Shown here piece by piece: positions 8,208 through 18,000 of a stretch of DNA of 64,000 bases (its first letter is position 1; each line of letters opens with the position of its first letter). The stretch is from assembly GCF_014803405.1 (NCBI RefSeq), contig NZ_JACYFG010000036.1, positions 186,001-250,000 of the forward strand, written 5' to 3'. The position numbers and the translations under genes are program-made. The notes under the pieces were generated by a model that saw only the letters and a program-made list of their open reading frames with translations, was not told where the DNA came from and made no database searches. This stretch comes from Pelagicoccus enzymogenes (GTDB lineage Bacteria; Verrucomicrobiota; Verrucomicrobiia; Opitutales; Opitutaceae).

Positions 8208-9212
8208 TCAGCGATGAGATTCGCCAGCCGAGTAGTCGACGTGGTCGTAATAGATCGTCTTGGGACGCGACTCCTCTTTGCGTCGCCGCTCCTCGCTTTG
8301 CGCTCGGTATTCTTGCGGCGACATTCCTAGAAACTTCTTAAACACGCGGGCAAAGTAGGCCGGATCCGAAAACCCGCTCGACCAAGCGATCTCCGAGACG
8401 TAGAGCGGCGTCGTCTGCAGGGCCAGGGCCGCCCCCTCCACCCGGATTCGCTGGATGTAGTGAGTGAGCTTTTCCTCGGTCTGCGTATTGAAGAGATGCG
8501 ACAAGTAGTCCGGCGAGCACTGCAAGCGTTCCGCCAGCATCTTCACGTTAAGCTCCGTATTCGAAAGTTGCTCACGGATCAGCCACTTCGCTTGGAACAC
8601 CTTGCCGATGTCCTTGTTGATCCCTTCGTTTCCTCTTTCGACCAAGCCCTTCACCATCGCAAAAAGAGCGATGCTCAATCCCTTGACCACATGGTCGCGG
8701 GTGGGCCCCGTCTTCTGGTTGTTGTCCACCAAGCTGTTGGTCAAACTCAGGAAAACGTCCAGGTTCGGAGCGTCATAGAATTCGATAACGTCGATCTCCG
8801 GCTTGCCCGGCTTCACCTCGAAAGCGAGGTGCACGCTGATCGCGTTGCTGTAGAATCCCACCACCAAGTTCCTGAACGGCTCCTTGGCAGAGGAGATCGT
8901 CTCCTGATGCGGCACGCCAGCCGGCATAATACAGGCCTCGCCGGGACGCACCGTTATCGTTTCGCTAGGAACCTTAAACTCGGTCCACCCCTGGTTCTGC
9001 ACGAAAATCTCCGGCTTGAAATGGTAGTGCATGCCCGGCCGCTTCTGCAGCCTCCCCTCCTCGCTCGGCACCTTCAAGGTCAACTGGTTGTATTCCGCCT
9101 CCCGCACGCAGCGGCCCAACGTCTCGATAATCTCAATGCGGTCAGCCTTGGACAGGGGACTGCCAATTTGAGTTTTTGTGGTCGATGCAGTTGAACGTTT
9201 GGGCTCGCTCAT
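8208..9212 (-). CDS. AraC-family transcriptional regulator with cupin sensor
   Basis: A 334-residue protein with an N-terminal cupin fold (about residues 35-130; MHYHFKPEIFVQ and RPGEACIMPAGVPHQE) that would bind a small ligand, and a C-terminal AraC double helix-turn-helix (about 215-315; LNVKMLAERLQCSPDYLSHLFN and VSEIAWSSGFSDPAYFARVFKKFLGMSPQEYR). The charged tail after the DNA-binding domain is not conserved. It lies upstream of the amylase gene on the same strand and is divergent from nrfH, so either could be its target; sugar-type AraC/cupin regulators make the carbohydrate side more likely. Confidence 0.88.
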   Translation of the reverse strand: MSEPKRSTASTTKTQIGSPLSKADRIEIIETLGRCVREAEYNQLTLKVPSEEGRLQKRPGMHYHFKPEIFVQNQGWTEFKVPSETITVRPGEACIMPAGVPHQETISSAKEPFRNLVVGFYSNAISVHLAFEVKPGKPEIDVIEFYDAPNLDVFLSLTNSLVDNNQKTGPTRDHVVKGLSIALFAMVKGLVERGNEGINKDIGKVFQAKWLIREQLSNTELNVKMLAERLQCSPDYLSHLFNTQTEEKLTHYIQRIRVEGAALALQTTPLYVSEIAWSSGFSDPAYFARVFKKFLGMSPQEYRAQSEERRRKEESRPKTIYYDHVDYSAGESHR

Positions 9213-9416
9213 TTAAGGTTACGGAAGCTGGGGGGGAAGACAAAGCCTAGTGTACGGAATCCATAAATGCCTAAGGTCACGCTTTTTGCAATTCAACCTG
9301 AAGATGCGCTTATGCCATGCATTTACTTAGAGAGTAACTTGTCTTTTATTCTTGAATCTCAGAATCAGCGTTCCTAATCCTAGATCCATTCCGCCAATTC
9401 CTCTCCTGCACGCCCG

Positions 9417-10058
9417 ATGCGACCCGAGCCATCCTCTCACCCTCCCCCTTCCAAATTCTCACTGGCAAGGATGTGTCCGCCACGGTGGCGCCTCCCCCTC
9501 ATCCTCGCGGTCGGCTCCCTCTGCGGCCTGTCCATCGTCCTTCTGCGGGTGTCGAACGCGACGTCCTACCTGTCGGACGATCCCGCCGCTTGCGTTAACT
9601 GCCACATCATGACCCCGCAGTTCGCCACCTGGGAACGCGGCAGCCACGCCCGCGTCGCCAACTGCAACGACTGCCACGTCCCGCACGACAACGTGCTCAA
9701 CAAGTACTACTTCAAGGCCAAGGACGGTACCCGCCACGCCTTCATGTTCACCTTTCACATGGAACCTCAGGTCATCCAAGTGCACGAGCCAGGCCAAGGG
9801 GTGATCCAGCAAAACTGCATCCGCTGCCACGAACACCTGCTCGACGAGGGCATCCACCTCGCCGTCTCTCTGCAACAAGCCCAAGAGGGCCAAGGCAAAC
9901 GCTGCTGGGATTGCCACCGCGAAACGCCGCACGGCAAGGTCAACTCGCTCTCCTCTGCCGAATGGGCCCGCACGCCCGACCTCAACTCCGTAATGCCAGA
10001 ATGGCTACAAGGAAAGATTTCCAACCAAACCCCTTCCGAAAATGAACCAGCAAAATAA
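9417..10058 (+). CDS. nrfH: NrfH, tetraheme quinol-oxidising subunit of nitrite reductase
   Basis: Membrane-anchored cytochrome c of the NapC/NirT family that passes electrons from menaquinol to NrfA. One N-terminal membrane helix (about residues 25-44) is followed by four CXXCH heme sites: CVNCH (59-63), CNDCH (83-87), CIRCH (134-138) and CWDCH (163-167). The pattern, together with the overlap with nrfA, identifies it. At 213 residues it is longer than typical NrfH; an internal start at codon 19 (position 9471) gives a 195-residue protein with the usual short cytoplasmic end and may be the real one. The last 17 bases overlap the start of nrfA, suggesting coupled translation. MenB encoded near the right end of the window agrees with menaquinone use. 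Confidence 0.93.
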   Translation: MRPEPSSHPPPSKFSLARMCPPRWRLPLILAVGSLCGLSIVLLRVSNATSYLSDDPAACVNCHIMTPQFATWERGSHARVANCNDCHVPHDNVLNKYYFKAKDGTRHAFMFTFHMEPQVIQVHEPGQGVIQQNCIRCHEHLLDEGIHLAVSLQQAQEGQGKRCWDCHRETPHGKVNSLSSAEWARTPDLNSVMPEWLQGKISNQTPSENEPAK

Positions 10059-11547
10059 GAAATCCGGCAATTCCAGCATGGGCTGGATCCTCTTCCTCAG
10101 CACGCTCGTCGGAGTAGCTATCGTCGGCTTCCTCATCACCTCCGTCATGGAACGCCGTGGCGAGGCCAAGCAAGCCAAGATGACCAATCCCATCGGCGAA
10201 TGGGAACCTCGCAACGAAGTCTGGGGAGCCAACTTTCCGCGAGAATACGAAACGTGGAAGAAAACCGAGGAAACCGATTTCAAGTCCGCCCACGGCGGTT
10301 CCGCCAAAACCGACTATCTCGAGGAATTCCCCAAGCTCGTCGTATTGTGGGCTGGATACGGCTTCTCGAAAGCCTACGAACAAGGCCGCGGCCACGCTTA
10401 CGCCGTGGAGGACATTCGAGAAACCTACCGCACAAACGCCGGCATGCCTGCAACCTGCTGGACTTGCAAAAGCACCGACGTGCCCCGCGTCATGAACGAA
10501 GTCGGAGTTGCCGAATACTACGACGCGTCCTGGTTCGACCGCGGCGACCAGATCGTCAACGCCATCGGCTGCCAGGACTGCCACGACCCCAAGAACATGA
10601 ACTTGCGCATTTCCCGCCCCGCCCTCGCCGAAGCCTTTGCGGCCCGCGGCGACGACATCAACGAAGCCACTCACCAAGAAATGCGCTCCCTCGTCTGCGC
10701 CCAGTGCCACGTCGAATACTACTTTCAGAAAGAGCCAGCCAAGTACCTCAAGTTCCCTTGGGACAAGGGCTTTTCCGCCGAAGCCATGGAAGCCTACTAC
10801 GACGAGCTCGGCTTCACCGACTGGACCCACAAGCTTTCTCGAGCGCCCATGCTCAAGGCCCAGCACCCCGACTACGAGCTCTACATGACCGGCGTACACG
10901 GCCAGCGCGGCGTTTCCTGCTCGGACTGCCATATGCCCTACAAAAACGAGGGCGGGGCCAAGTTCACCGACCACCACGTGCAGAGCCCTCTCAACAACAT
11001 CGCCAACTCCTGCCAAGTCTGCCACCGCGAGTCCGAGGCCACTCTCATGACAGACGTCTACTCCCGCCAGAACAAGGTGATGGAACTGCGCGGCATCGTA
11101 GAGGACCTGCTCGCCAAAGCCCACATCGAGGCCAAGGCCGCTTGGGACGCAGGAGCGACCGAAGCGGAAATGAAGGCCTCCCTCACCCACATCCGCCACG
11201 CCCAATGGCGTTGGGACTGGGTAGCCGCCGCGAACGGAGCCGGCTTCCACGCCCCCAACACCGCATTGCAAGTGCTCGGCACCGCCATCGAAAAGGCCGG
11301 AGCCGCCCGGCACGAAATCGCCCGCGTGCTCTGGAAGCACGGCATCACCGACCCGATCGAGATGCCCGACATTTCCACCAAGGAGAAAGCCCAACGCTAC
11401 ATCGGACTCGACCCCGACGAGATGGAGGAAACCAAAGCCAAGCACCGCGAGGAGCTCTTCCCCGTCTGGGACGAGAAAGCTGCCGCTCGCCAAGAAGCCA
11501 TGGGCCTTCCCGCGAACGTATCCGACAAAAAGGCCATCAGCTACTGA
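10042..11547 (+). CDS. nrfA: NrfA, pentaheme ammonia-forming nitrite reductase
   Basis: Catalytic subunit that reduces nitrite to ammonium with six electrons on the outer face of the membrane. The active-site heme is bound by CWTCK (139-143), the hallmark CXXCK motif with lysine as axial ligand. Four CXXCH motifs follow: CQDCH (177), CAQCH (219), CSDCH (293), CQVCH (324). Other family features are the KFPWDKG segment near the calcium site, HPDYELYMTGVHGQRGVSC, and RHAQWRWDWVAAANGAGFHAP near the C-terminus. Length (501 aa) is normal. The N-terminal hydrophobic segment (residues 14-34) looks like an uncleaved anchor or signal. It is followed by a strong terminator, then by cytochrome c maturation genes. 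Confidence 0.96.
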   Translation: MNQQNKKSGNSSMGWILFLSTLVGVAIVGFLITSVMERRGEAKQAKMTNPIGEWEPRNEVWGANFPREYETWKKTEETDFKSAHGGSAKTDYLEEFPKLVVLWAGYGFSKAYEQGRGHAYAVEDIRETYRTNAGMPATCWTCKSTDVPRVMNEVGVAEYYDASWFDRGDQIVNAIGCQDCHDPKNMNLRISRPALAEAFAARGDDINEATHQEMRSLVCAQCHVEYYFQKEPAKYLKFPWDKGFSAEAMEAYYDELGFTDWTHKLSRAPMLKAQHPDYELYMTGVHGQRGVSCSDCHMPYKNEGGAKFTDHHVQSPLNNIANSCQVCHRESEATLMTDVYSRQNKVMELRGIVEDLLAKAHIEAKAAWDAGATEAEMKASLTHIRHAQWRWDWVAAANGAGFHAPNTALQVLGTAIEKAGAARHEIARVLWKHGITDPIEMPDISTKEKAQRYIGLDPDEMEETKAKHREELFPVWDEKAAARQEAMGLPANVSDKKAISY

Positions 11548-11583
11548 AGCAACCTCTCGGAATACAGAATCCTTTTTCCTGCT

Positions 11584-11610
11584 AAGGGCCGCTTCGCAGC
11601 GGCCCTTTTT
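11584..11610 (+). terminator. Strong rho-independent terminator after nrfA
   Basis: Ten-base-pair stem AAGGGCCGCT / AGCGGCCCTT with loop TCGC, running into five Ts. It separates nrfHA from resB-ccsA, so those genes need read-through or their own promoter. Confidence 0.9.
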
Positions 11611-11672
11611 CAGCCCCCCTGCGGGAGCGTGCTTGTCACGCGATCTATTCGCCTCCCTAATTCACGACCCTC

Positions 11673-12953
11673 GTGGTTAAAAACCAACTACAGTCCAATC
11701 CGCAAACGCCTCCGGTCACCCGTTCCGACTATCTCGTCGGCGTCGCCATCTGCCTCGCCACCAGTCTGCTCGCCAGCGCCGTATCCATATTTCAAGACGG
11801 AGCGCCCCTCGTCGCTCCGCCTTGGCCTGCCAACGCCATCTTGCTCGCGCTCGTCAGCGTCTGGCTCTTTTTCATCGGCCTCAAAGGCCAACGCTTCGCC
11901 CCCACGCGTCTGCTCGGCGGCTTGCCCTTCGCCCTCTGCGTAATCGCCCATTTCTTCCTCTGGGTGCTGGTCGCCGGAACCCTGCCTGCGAGCGACGGCT
12001 CCCAGCTCCCGGAATTCGCGCGCTTGCTCGGCCTTTCCCAACCAATCACTTCCATCCCCTTCAACGCCGCACTCATTCTGTTCTTGCTCAATCTCGGGCT
12101 GGCAACCGCCGGGCGGCTCACCAAGCTCAAAAAGGCCCGCCTCAAGTTCTATGTCAGCCACGGAGGCATGTGGCTACTCATCTCAGCCGGACTGCTTTCC
12201 TCCAGCGACTTCGAACGTTGGGAGCTCATCGTCTCCGAGGGGAACGCCACCGCCGAAGTCAGCAGGGGTGACGGCTCCGAAACCCGCTACCTTCCTTTCG
12301 GCGTGCTGCTATCCGACTTCAGTATCGAGTTTTTCACTACGCAACTCACGCTGGTAGATCCCGAGGAAACGAAAATCGTTTGGCAGAAAGGCGAGCCCCT
12401 CATCGACTTGCATGCAGGCAACGTCGCCCAAATCCGCGGCTGGCAAGTCGAAGTCCTGCAAAGCTTCGAAGGAGCACTCCCCCACGGCGATGGCTACCAG
12501 CCCTCCGACTCTCCCTACGCGCCGCCCGCCGCCCAACTCAAAGCGACCCACCTAAAAAGCGGAGAGAGCATCACCGGCTGGACCACCTGCGGAAACGACC
12601 AAGTTCCCACCACCACCATCCTGGCGGGCGACAGTGGCTTCCGCTTCGCCATGGCCCTGCCCCGTCCTAAAAGATTCGCCTCGGAAATTACGATTCTCAA
12701 GAAAGGGGAAGCGCCCTTTCCCGTGAAAGTCGAAGTCAACCAACCGGTCAAAGTGGACGGCTGGGAACTGAACCAGCTTTCCTACGACGAGACCGCAGGC
12801 AAAGCTTCGCGTTGGACCGTCCTGGAGGCTGTAAGGGATCCGTGGATACCTGTCGTTTACACCGGAATCGCCTTGCTCGCTCTCGGAGCTCTCATGCACT
12901 TGCTCGATCGGGTAAGCCTGAATCGCAACGGACAGGGGGAAGCCGCCAGATGA
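11673..12953 (+). CDS. ResB-like cytochrome c biogenesis membrane protein
   Basis: System II cytochrome c maturation uses ResB/CcsB and CcsA to carry heme across the membrane and attach it to CXXCH proteins. This 426-residue protein has four N-terminal membrane helices (about 20-150 and 165-180), a large periplasmic beta-rich region with LSDFSIEFF near residue 213 and WTVLEAVRDPWIPVVYTGIALLALGALMHLL at the end (last helix about 390-410), as in ResB proteins. The start is a GTG at 11673. The ATGA overlap with ccsA supports a two-gene unit. Being next to nrfHA, it probably serves the nine heme sites of that enzyme. Confidence 0.8.
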   Translation: MVKNQLQSNPQTPPVTRSDYLVGVAICLATSLLASAVSIFQDGAPLVAPPWPANAILLALVSVWLFFIGLKGQRFAPTRLLGGLPFALCVIAHFFLWVLVAGTLPASDGSQLPEFARLLGLSQPITSIPFNAALILFLLNLGLATAGRLTKLKKARLKFYVSHGGMWLLISAGLLSSSDFERWELIVSEGNATAEVSRGDGSETRYLPFGVLLSDFSIEFFTTQLTLVDPEETKIVWQKGEPLIDLHAGNVAQIRGWQVEVLQSFEGALPHGDGYQPSDSPYAPPAAQLKATHLKSGESITGWTTCGNDQVPTTTILAGDSGFRFAMALPRPKRFASEITILKKGEAPFPVKVEVNQPVKVDGWELNQLSYDETAGKASRWTVLEAVRDPWIPVVYTGIALLALGALMHLLDRVSLNRNGQGEAAR

Positions 12954-13735
12954 ACCTGATCCAGAGCTTCCCTTACGCAGCCGGATTCGCCCTTTTCTCC
13001 TGGGCCCTCGGACTGGTCGTTTTCCCTCGAAAGCGCCCTCTCGGCATCGCGTTGCTCAGCCTCGGCACCGTCGCTCTAGGGGGCTTGCTCGCGACCATCT
13101 GGCTCACCTTGGAGCGACCGCCGCTGCGCACGCTCGGCGAAACGCGTCTCTGGTACGCCTTCATGCTCCCCATCGCCGCCAGCGTGGTTTGCCTGCGCTG
13201 GAAAATGGTATGGCCGCTGTACTACGCCATTCCGCTAGCCGGCGTTTTCCTGGGCATCAACCTCGCCCATCCCGAAAGTTGGGACCGGACCTTGATGCCC
13301 GCCCTGCGCAGCGTCTTGTTCGTCCCCCACGTGCTGGCCTACTTGCTCGCCTACGCCTTTCTCTCCGCAGCCTTCGCCGCCAGCGTCCGCGGCTGGCGCA
13401 GCCCTGTTGGCAGCGACAGATGCGAACAAGCCTTGGAGTTCGCGGACCGTTCCGTGCAAATAGGATTCGCCTTCCTGACCCTCGGGCTCTGCATCGGCGC
13501 CATCTGGGCCAAGGAAGCCTGGGGGCACTACTGGGCTTGGGATCCCAAGGAAACCTGGGCCCTGCTGACTTGGCTGGGATACCTCGCCTACCTCCACTTC
13601 CGCTTGCAGCACCCCTTGCAAGCAAAAGGCGCCTTCCTCTTCCTGAGCGCCGCTTGGATCGTCCTGCTACTCTGCTGGTTCGGCTTGAATCACATGCCAA
13701 TCGCCGACCAAAGCGTACACACCTACACGCGCTAA
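12950..13735 (+). CDS. ccsA: CcsA/CcmC-family heme handling protein
   Basis: A 261-residue integral membrane protein with about eight helices. The tryptophan-rich heme-binding motif WAKEAWGHYWAWDPKETW (residues 186-203) and flanking histidines His127 (VPHVLAY) and His248 (LNHMP) are the family signature. The start at 12950 overlaps the resB stop as ATGA; an open frame extends upstream but its sequence is not protein-like. In Wolinella a dedicated CcsA (NrfI) is needed for the CXXCK heme of NrfA, so this pair may have the same role in a split, two-protein form. Confidence 0.9.
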   Translation: MNLIQSFPYAAGFALFSWALGLVVFPRKRPLGIALLSLGTVALGGLLATIWLTLERPPLRTLGETRLWYAFMLPIAASVVCLRWKMVWPLYYAIPLAGVFLGINLAHPESWDRTLMPALRSVLFVPHVLAYLLAYAFLSAAFAASVRGWRSPVGSDRCEQALEFADRSVQIGFAFLTLGLCIGAIWAKEAWGHYWAWDPKETWALLTWLGYLAYLHFRLQHPLQAKGAFLFLSAAWIVLLLCWFGLNHMPIADQSVHTYTR

Positions 13736-13841
13736 CTGTAACCTAGCGGATAATCGCGGGTATCGCCACGGGCAAACGCCGCCTAAATCTCTAGGAAATC
13801 GCTCTTTTGGTTTGTCCGCAGCCGGTCGGGCGAGCTAAGCG

Positions 13842-14996
13842 TTGCACCCAGAAACCAACCTCTCTCGCCAATCCAAGTTCAAAGTGATTAGAACAGCCCT
13901 CGCCGTTTTCCTTCCTATCTTCGCGATCATCGCCGTCGTCATCGGCGTGAAAGCCAAGCAATTCGGAGCCCCGCCCCCGGGAGCCTTCCCGGCAACCATG
14001 GTCGATTCCGATATCGCCGAGACCCAGACCTGGGCGCGCACTACTACGACCACTACCACCCTGCGAGCTTCGCAGGGCGTGGAGGTCACGACCGAGCTGC
14101 CAGGCATCGTCCGAGCCATCCACTTCGAGTCCGGCGACTCAGTGGAAAAAGGCCAGCTACTCATCGAATTGGACAACACCACCGAAAAAGCCCAACTCGC
14201 CGCGGCCAAGGCCAGCGCCGAACTCGCGCAAACCGACCTGAAACGAGCCAAGGAACTTCGCGAGGGCCGCGTCATCTCCCAATCCGAGTACGACGCGATC
14301 ATCGCCCGGGCGGCGGAAGCCGAAGCCCAGCTTGCCCAAATCCAATCTACACTCTCGAAAAAGCAGATATTCGCCCCCTTTTCCGGTCGCCTCGGCATTC
14401 GCGAAATCGACATCGGCCAGTACCTCACCCCCGGCTCCTCCATCGTATCGCTGCAAAACCTCGATCCGCTCTACGCCGATTTTACCTTGCCGCAAAAACA
14501 AATCGGTCTCGCTCGACCAGGCTTCGAAGTGGAGCTCTCCATCGACGCTTATCCTGACAAAACCTTCTCCGGCACCGTCCAGTCAACGAGCTCGACCATC
14601 GACGCCACCACTCGCAGTCTCACTGTCCGGGCAGCTATGGAGAATCCCGAGCAAACGCTGCTGCCGGGCATGTTCGGCACCGTCACGCTTATCCAGCCAG
14701 ACCCCGTCGAGGTCGTCGCCATTCCGGGCACCGCCATTTCTTACCAATCTTACGGCAACTCCGTTTTCGTCATCAAAGACGCCGAAGGCGAAAACGCTCA
14801 GGGCAAGGTGGTGGAGCAGCGCTTTGTGACGCTCGGCCCCGCCCGGGGAGACTTCGTGGCAATTCTCGACGGACTCGAGCCGGGAGAAGAAGTCGTCAGC
14901 GCTGGCGTCTTCAAAATGAGCAACGGCGCCCCCGTCGTAGTAGACAACTCCCGCAAGCTCAAAGCCGAGCTCGATCCTAAGCCTGCCAACGGCTAG
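13842..14996 (+). CDS. RND efflux periplasmic adaptor (membrane fusion protein)
   Basis: Links the inner-membrane RND pump to the outer-membrane channel. One N-terminal membrane helix (about residues 17-37), lipoyl/barrel-sandwich halves around TELPGIVRAIHFESGDSVEKGQLLIELD (about 85-112) and FAPFSGRLGIREIDIGQYLTPG (about 179-200), an alpha-helical hairpin between them, then the beta-barrel and membrane-proximal domains (GMFGTVTLIQP). The only long start is a TTG at 13842; a GTG at 13884 is an alternative, giving a start just before the membrane helix. The stop is 13 bases before the pump gene. Confidence 0.9.
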   Translation: MHPETNLSRQSKFKVIRTALAVFLPIFAIIAVVIGVKAKQFGAPPPGAFPATMVDSDIAETQTWARTTTTTTTLRASQGVEVTTELPGIVRAIHFESGDSVEKGQLLIELDNTTEKAQLAAAKASAELAQTDLKRAKELREGRVISQSEYDAIIARAAEAEAQLAQIQSTLSKKQIFAPFSGRLGIREIDIGQYLTPGSSIVSLQNLDPLYADFTLPQKQIGLARPGFEVELSIDAYPDKTFSGTVQSTSSTIDATTRSLTVRAAMENPEQTLLPGMFGTVTLIQPDPVEVVAIPGTAISYQSYGNSVFVIKDAEGENAQGKVVEQRFVTLGPARGDFVAILDGLEPGEEVVSAGVFKMSNGAPVVVDNSRKLKAELDPKPANG

Positions 14997-15009
14997 CCGC
15001 CCGCCTGCC

Positions 15010-18000
15010 ATGAGTTACAAAAAGTCAGCTTTCACGGACCACTTCGTCCGTCGGCCAGTCCTTGCCATCGTCGTCAACCTCCTGATCGTCGTCGCTGGCG
15101 TGCAAGCCATCTTCACCGCTACCAGCGGTTCCGGAGATTTCACCGTACGGCAGTATCCGGCCAACGAAAACGCGGCCGTCACCATCGTGACGCCCTACAT
15201 TGGAGCCGATGCAGAATTGGTTAAAGGCTTCATCACCACTCCCATCGAGCGGGCGATCGCCTCCGCAGCCAACATCGACTACATCGAGTCGACCAGCGTA
15301 CAGGGCCTGTCCACCATCAAGGCGCGCCTCAAGCTCAACGCCGACGGCACCAAAGCCCTCGCCGAGATCTCCTCCAAGCTCGACCAAGCCCGCCGCGACC
15401 TGCCTCCCGAAGCCGAGGTTCCGACCATCAGCATCGAAACCGCCGACTCGGAAACCGCTTCCATGTACCTGAGCTTCGGTTCCGAGCGCCAGGAGCGCAA
15501 CGAGGTCACCGACTACCTGGTGCGCGTGGTGCAGCCCGCCTTGACCGCCGTTCCCGGCGTGCAGCGAGCCGATATCCTCGGGCCTCGCACCTACGCCATG
15601 CGCGTTTGGCTGCAGCCCGACAAGCTGGCCGCCTACGACATCAGCGCCAGCGAAGTGCAAGCCGCCCTCGCCGCCAACAATACGCTCTCCGCAGTCGGGC
15701 AAACCAAGGGCCAATACCTCCAGGTTAAGCTCTCCACCAATACCGCGTTATCCTCCGTCGAGGAATTTCGCCAGCTCGTGGTGCGTGACAAGGGAGCTGA
15801 CCTCGTTCGTCTCGGCGACGTGGCGGACGTAGAGCTCGGGGCCGAGGACTACACCGCAGACGTACGGTTCGACGGCAAGGACGCGGTCTTCATGGGAATC
15901 TGGATACTGCCGACCGCCAACGCGCTCGACGTCATCGACCGCGTGCGAGCGGAAATGGACGAACTGCGCCAGTCCTTCCCCGTCGGCTTCACCGGCGAGA
16001 TTGCGTATGACGCAACTGAATACATCGATACTGCCCTCAACGAGGTCATCACGACTCTAGCGGAAACCCTCGCCATCGTAATGGTGGTTATCTTCCTCTT
16101 CCTCGGATCCGTCCGCTCGGTACTGGTCCCCATCGTGGCGATTCCGATTTCCTTGGTAGGCGGCATTTTCCTCATGCAGGTCTTCGGCTTCAGCATCAAC
16201 CTGCTCACTTTGCTCGCCATCGTGCTGGCAGTGGGCTTGGTGGTGGACGACGCCATCGTGGTGGTAGAAAACGTGGAACGACACCTGCGCGAAGGGGAGA
16301 AGCCGCTGGACGCTGCGATCCTTGGAGCCCGAGAGCTCATCGGACCGATCATCGCCACCACCATCGTGCTGGCAGCCGTTTACGCGCCCATCGCATTCCA
16401 AGGCGGCCTGACGGGGTCGCTCTTCCGCGAGTTCACCGTGACCTTGGCGGGATCGGTTATCATCTCCAGCATCGTGGCCCTCACCCTTTCCCCCATGCTC
16501 TCAGGAGCAATCCTGAAAGCCGAAAACGAGGAGAAGGGCTTAACCGGCGCCATCAACCACTTCTTCGACCGACTCCGCGACCGCTACCACCGAGCCGTCA
16601 AGCTCACCGTCAAGAATCGCTGGATCGTTTTCGCCGGAGGCGCCTTGCTCACGATCTGCGTGCTGCCACTCTTCATTCTCGCAAGCATGACCACCGAACT
16701 GGCTCCCACCGAGGACCAAGGCGTCATCTTCGGGGTCGTTTCCACCCCCTCGAACTCCACCGTGGAACAGGCCAGCTTCTACACCGCTCAGGTTCAGGAC
16801 GCCTTCGAGAGTTTGCCGGAGTACGACTATTCGTTCCAGCTGACGTTCGCTACTGGAGGTTTCGGCGGCGTCATCGTAAAACCATGGGACGAGCGCGAAA
16901 CGAACATCTTTGAAATCCGCCAAATGCTGATGCCCAAACTCATGGGCGTAACCGGCATTACTCTCTTCCCAATCCTTCCCGCAGCATTGCCGGGCGGCAG
17001 CAACTTCCCGGTCGAGTTCGTTGTATCCTCCACGGCCGACAGCAAGGAAGTTCTCGGGTTCGCGCAAGAGATCGCCGCCGAAGCCGCCGGAAGCGGCCTC
17101 TTCGCCTTCCCCCCGGAAATCGACGTCAAGGTAGACGAACCGCAAACGCGCATCGTCTTCGATCGCGAAAAGATAGCCGCCCTTGGACTGAACATGGCCA
17201 CCGTAGGGCGTGACGTAGCCGCAAACTTGGGTGGCAACTACGTGAACCGTTTCCCAATCAAGGGTCGAAGCTACAAGGTGGTTGCCCAAATCGAGCGAGC
17301 GGAACGCCTCACTCCAGACGCTATCAAGGAAATCTTCGTGCGCGGCCCTTCCGGGAAACTCATTCCTCTGGATGCAATCGCCAGGCTCGAAAACGGCGTC
17401 GAGCCGCGCAGCTTGAACCGCTTCAACCAGCTCAACTCCGCCAAGATCCAAGGCATCCCCGCAGCTCCGCTCGACCAAGCCCTTGCCGAGCTGGAACGCA
17501 TCGCTGCCGAAAAGTTGCCTGCCACCTACCAAATCGATTACGCCGGCGAATCCCGCCAGCTGCGCGTGGAGGGATCCAACTTCCTTCCCATGCTGGGACT
17601 GGCCATGGTGCTGATCTTCTTGGTGCTGGCCGTCCAGTTTAACTCCTTCCGCGACCCGCTCATCATCCTGCTCGGCTCCGTGCCGCTCGGTTTCTTCGGA
17701 GCCCTGCTCTTCGTTGCCCTGCGGGCGCCTGGCGATCCGTGGACTCCACACTGGAGCTGGGGCTGGACCACGTCTTGGAATATCTATTCCCAGGTGGGCG
17801 TCATCACCCTGATCGGGCTCGTCACCAAAAACTCGATCCTGATCGTGGAATTCGCCAACGCCTTGCAGCGTCAAGGCAAGGAGAAGATGGAAGCCGCCGC
17901 CGAGGCTGCTGCCGTTCGCCTGCGTCCTATCCTCATGACCACTGCAGCGACCGTATTCGGCCACATGATGCTCATCTTCGTAACGGGCGCGGGCGCCGCC

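Noticed and set aside
9213-9416. FNR-like operator in front of nrfH
   Set aside because: I looked for TTGAT-N4-ATCAA and found no good match in the gap.
9982-11493. Minus-strand open frame of about 503 codons
   Set aside because: It is antisense to nrfA, which has five intact heme motifs; the frame is a product of GC bias.
16540-17964. Minus-strand open frame of about 474 codons
   Set aside because: It is antisense to the RND pump and has the low-complexity look of a shadow frame.
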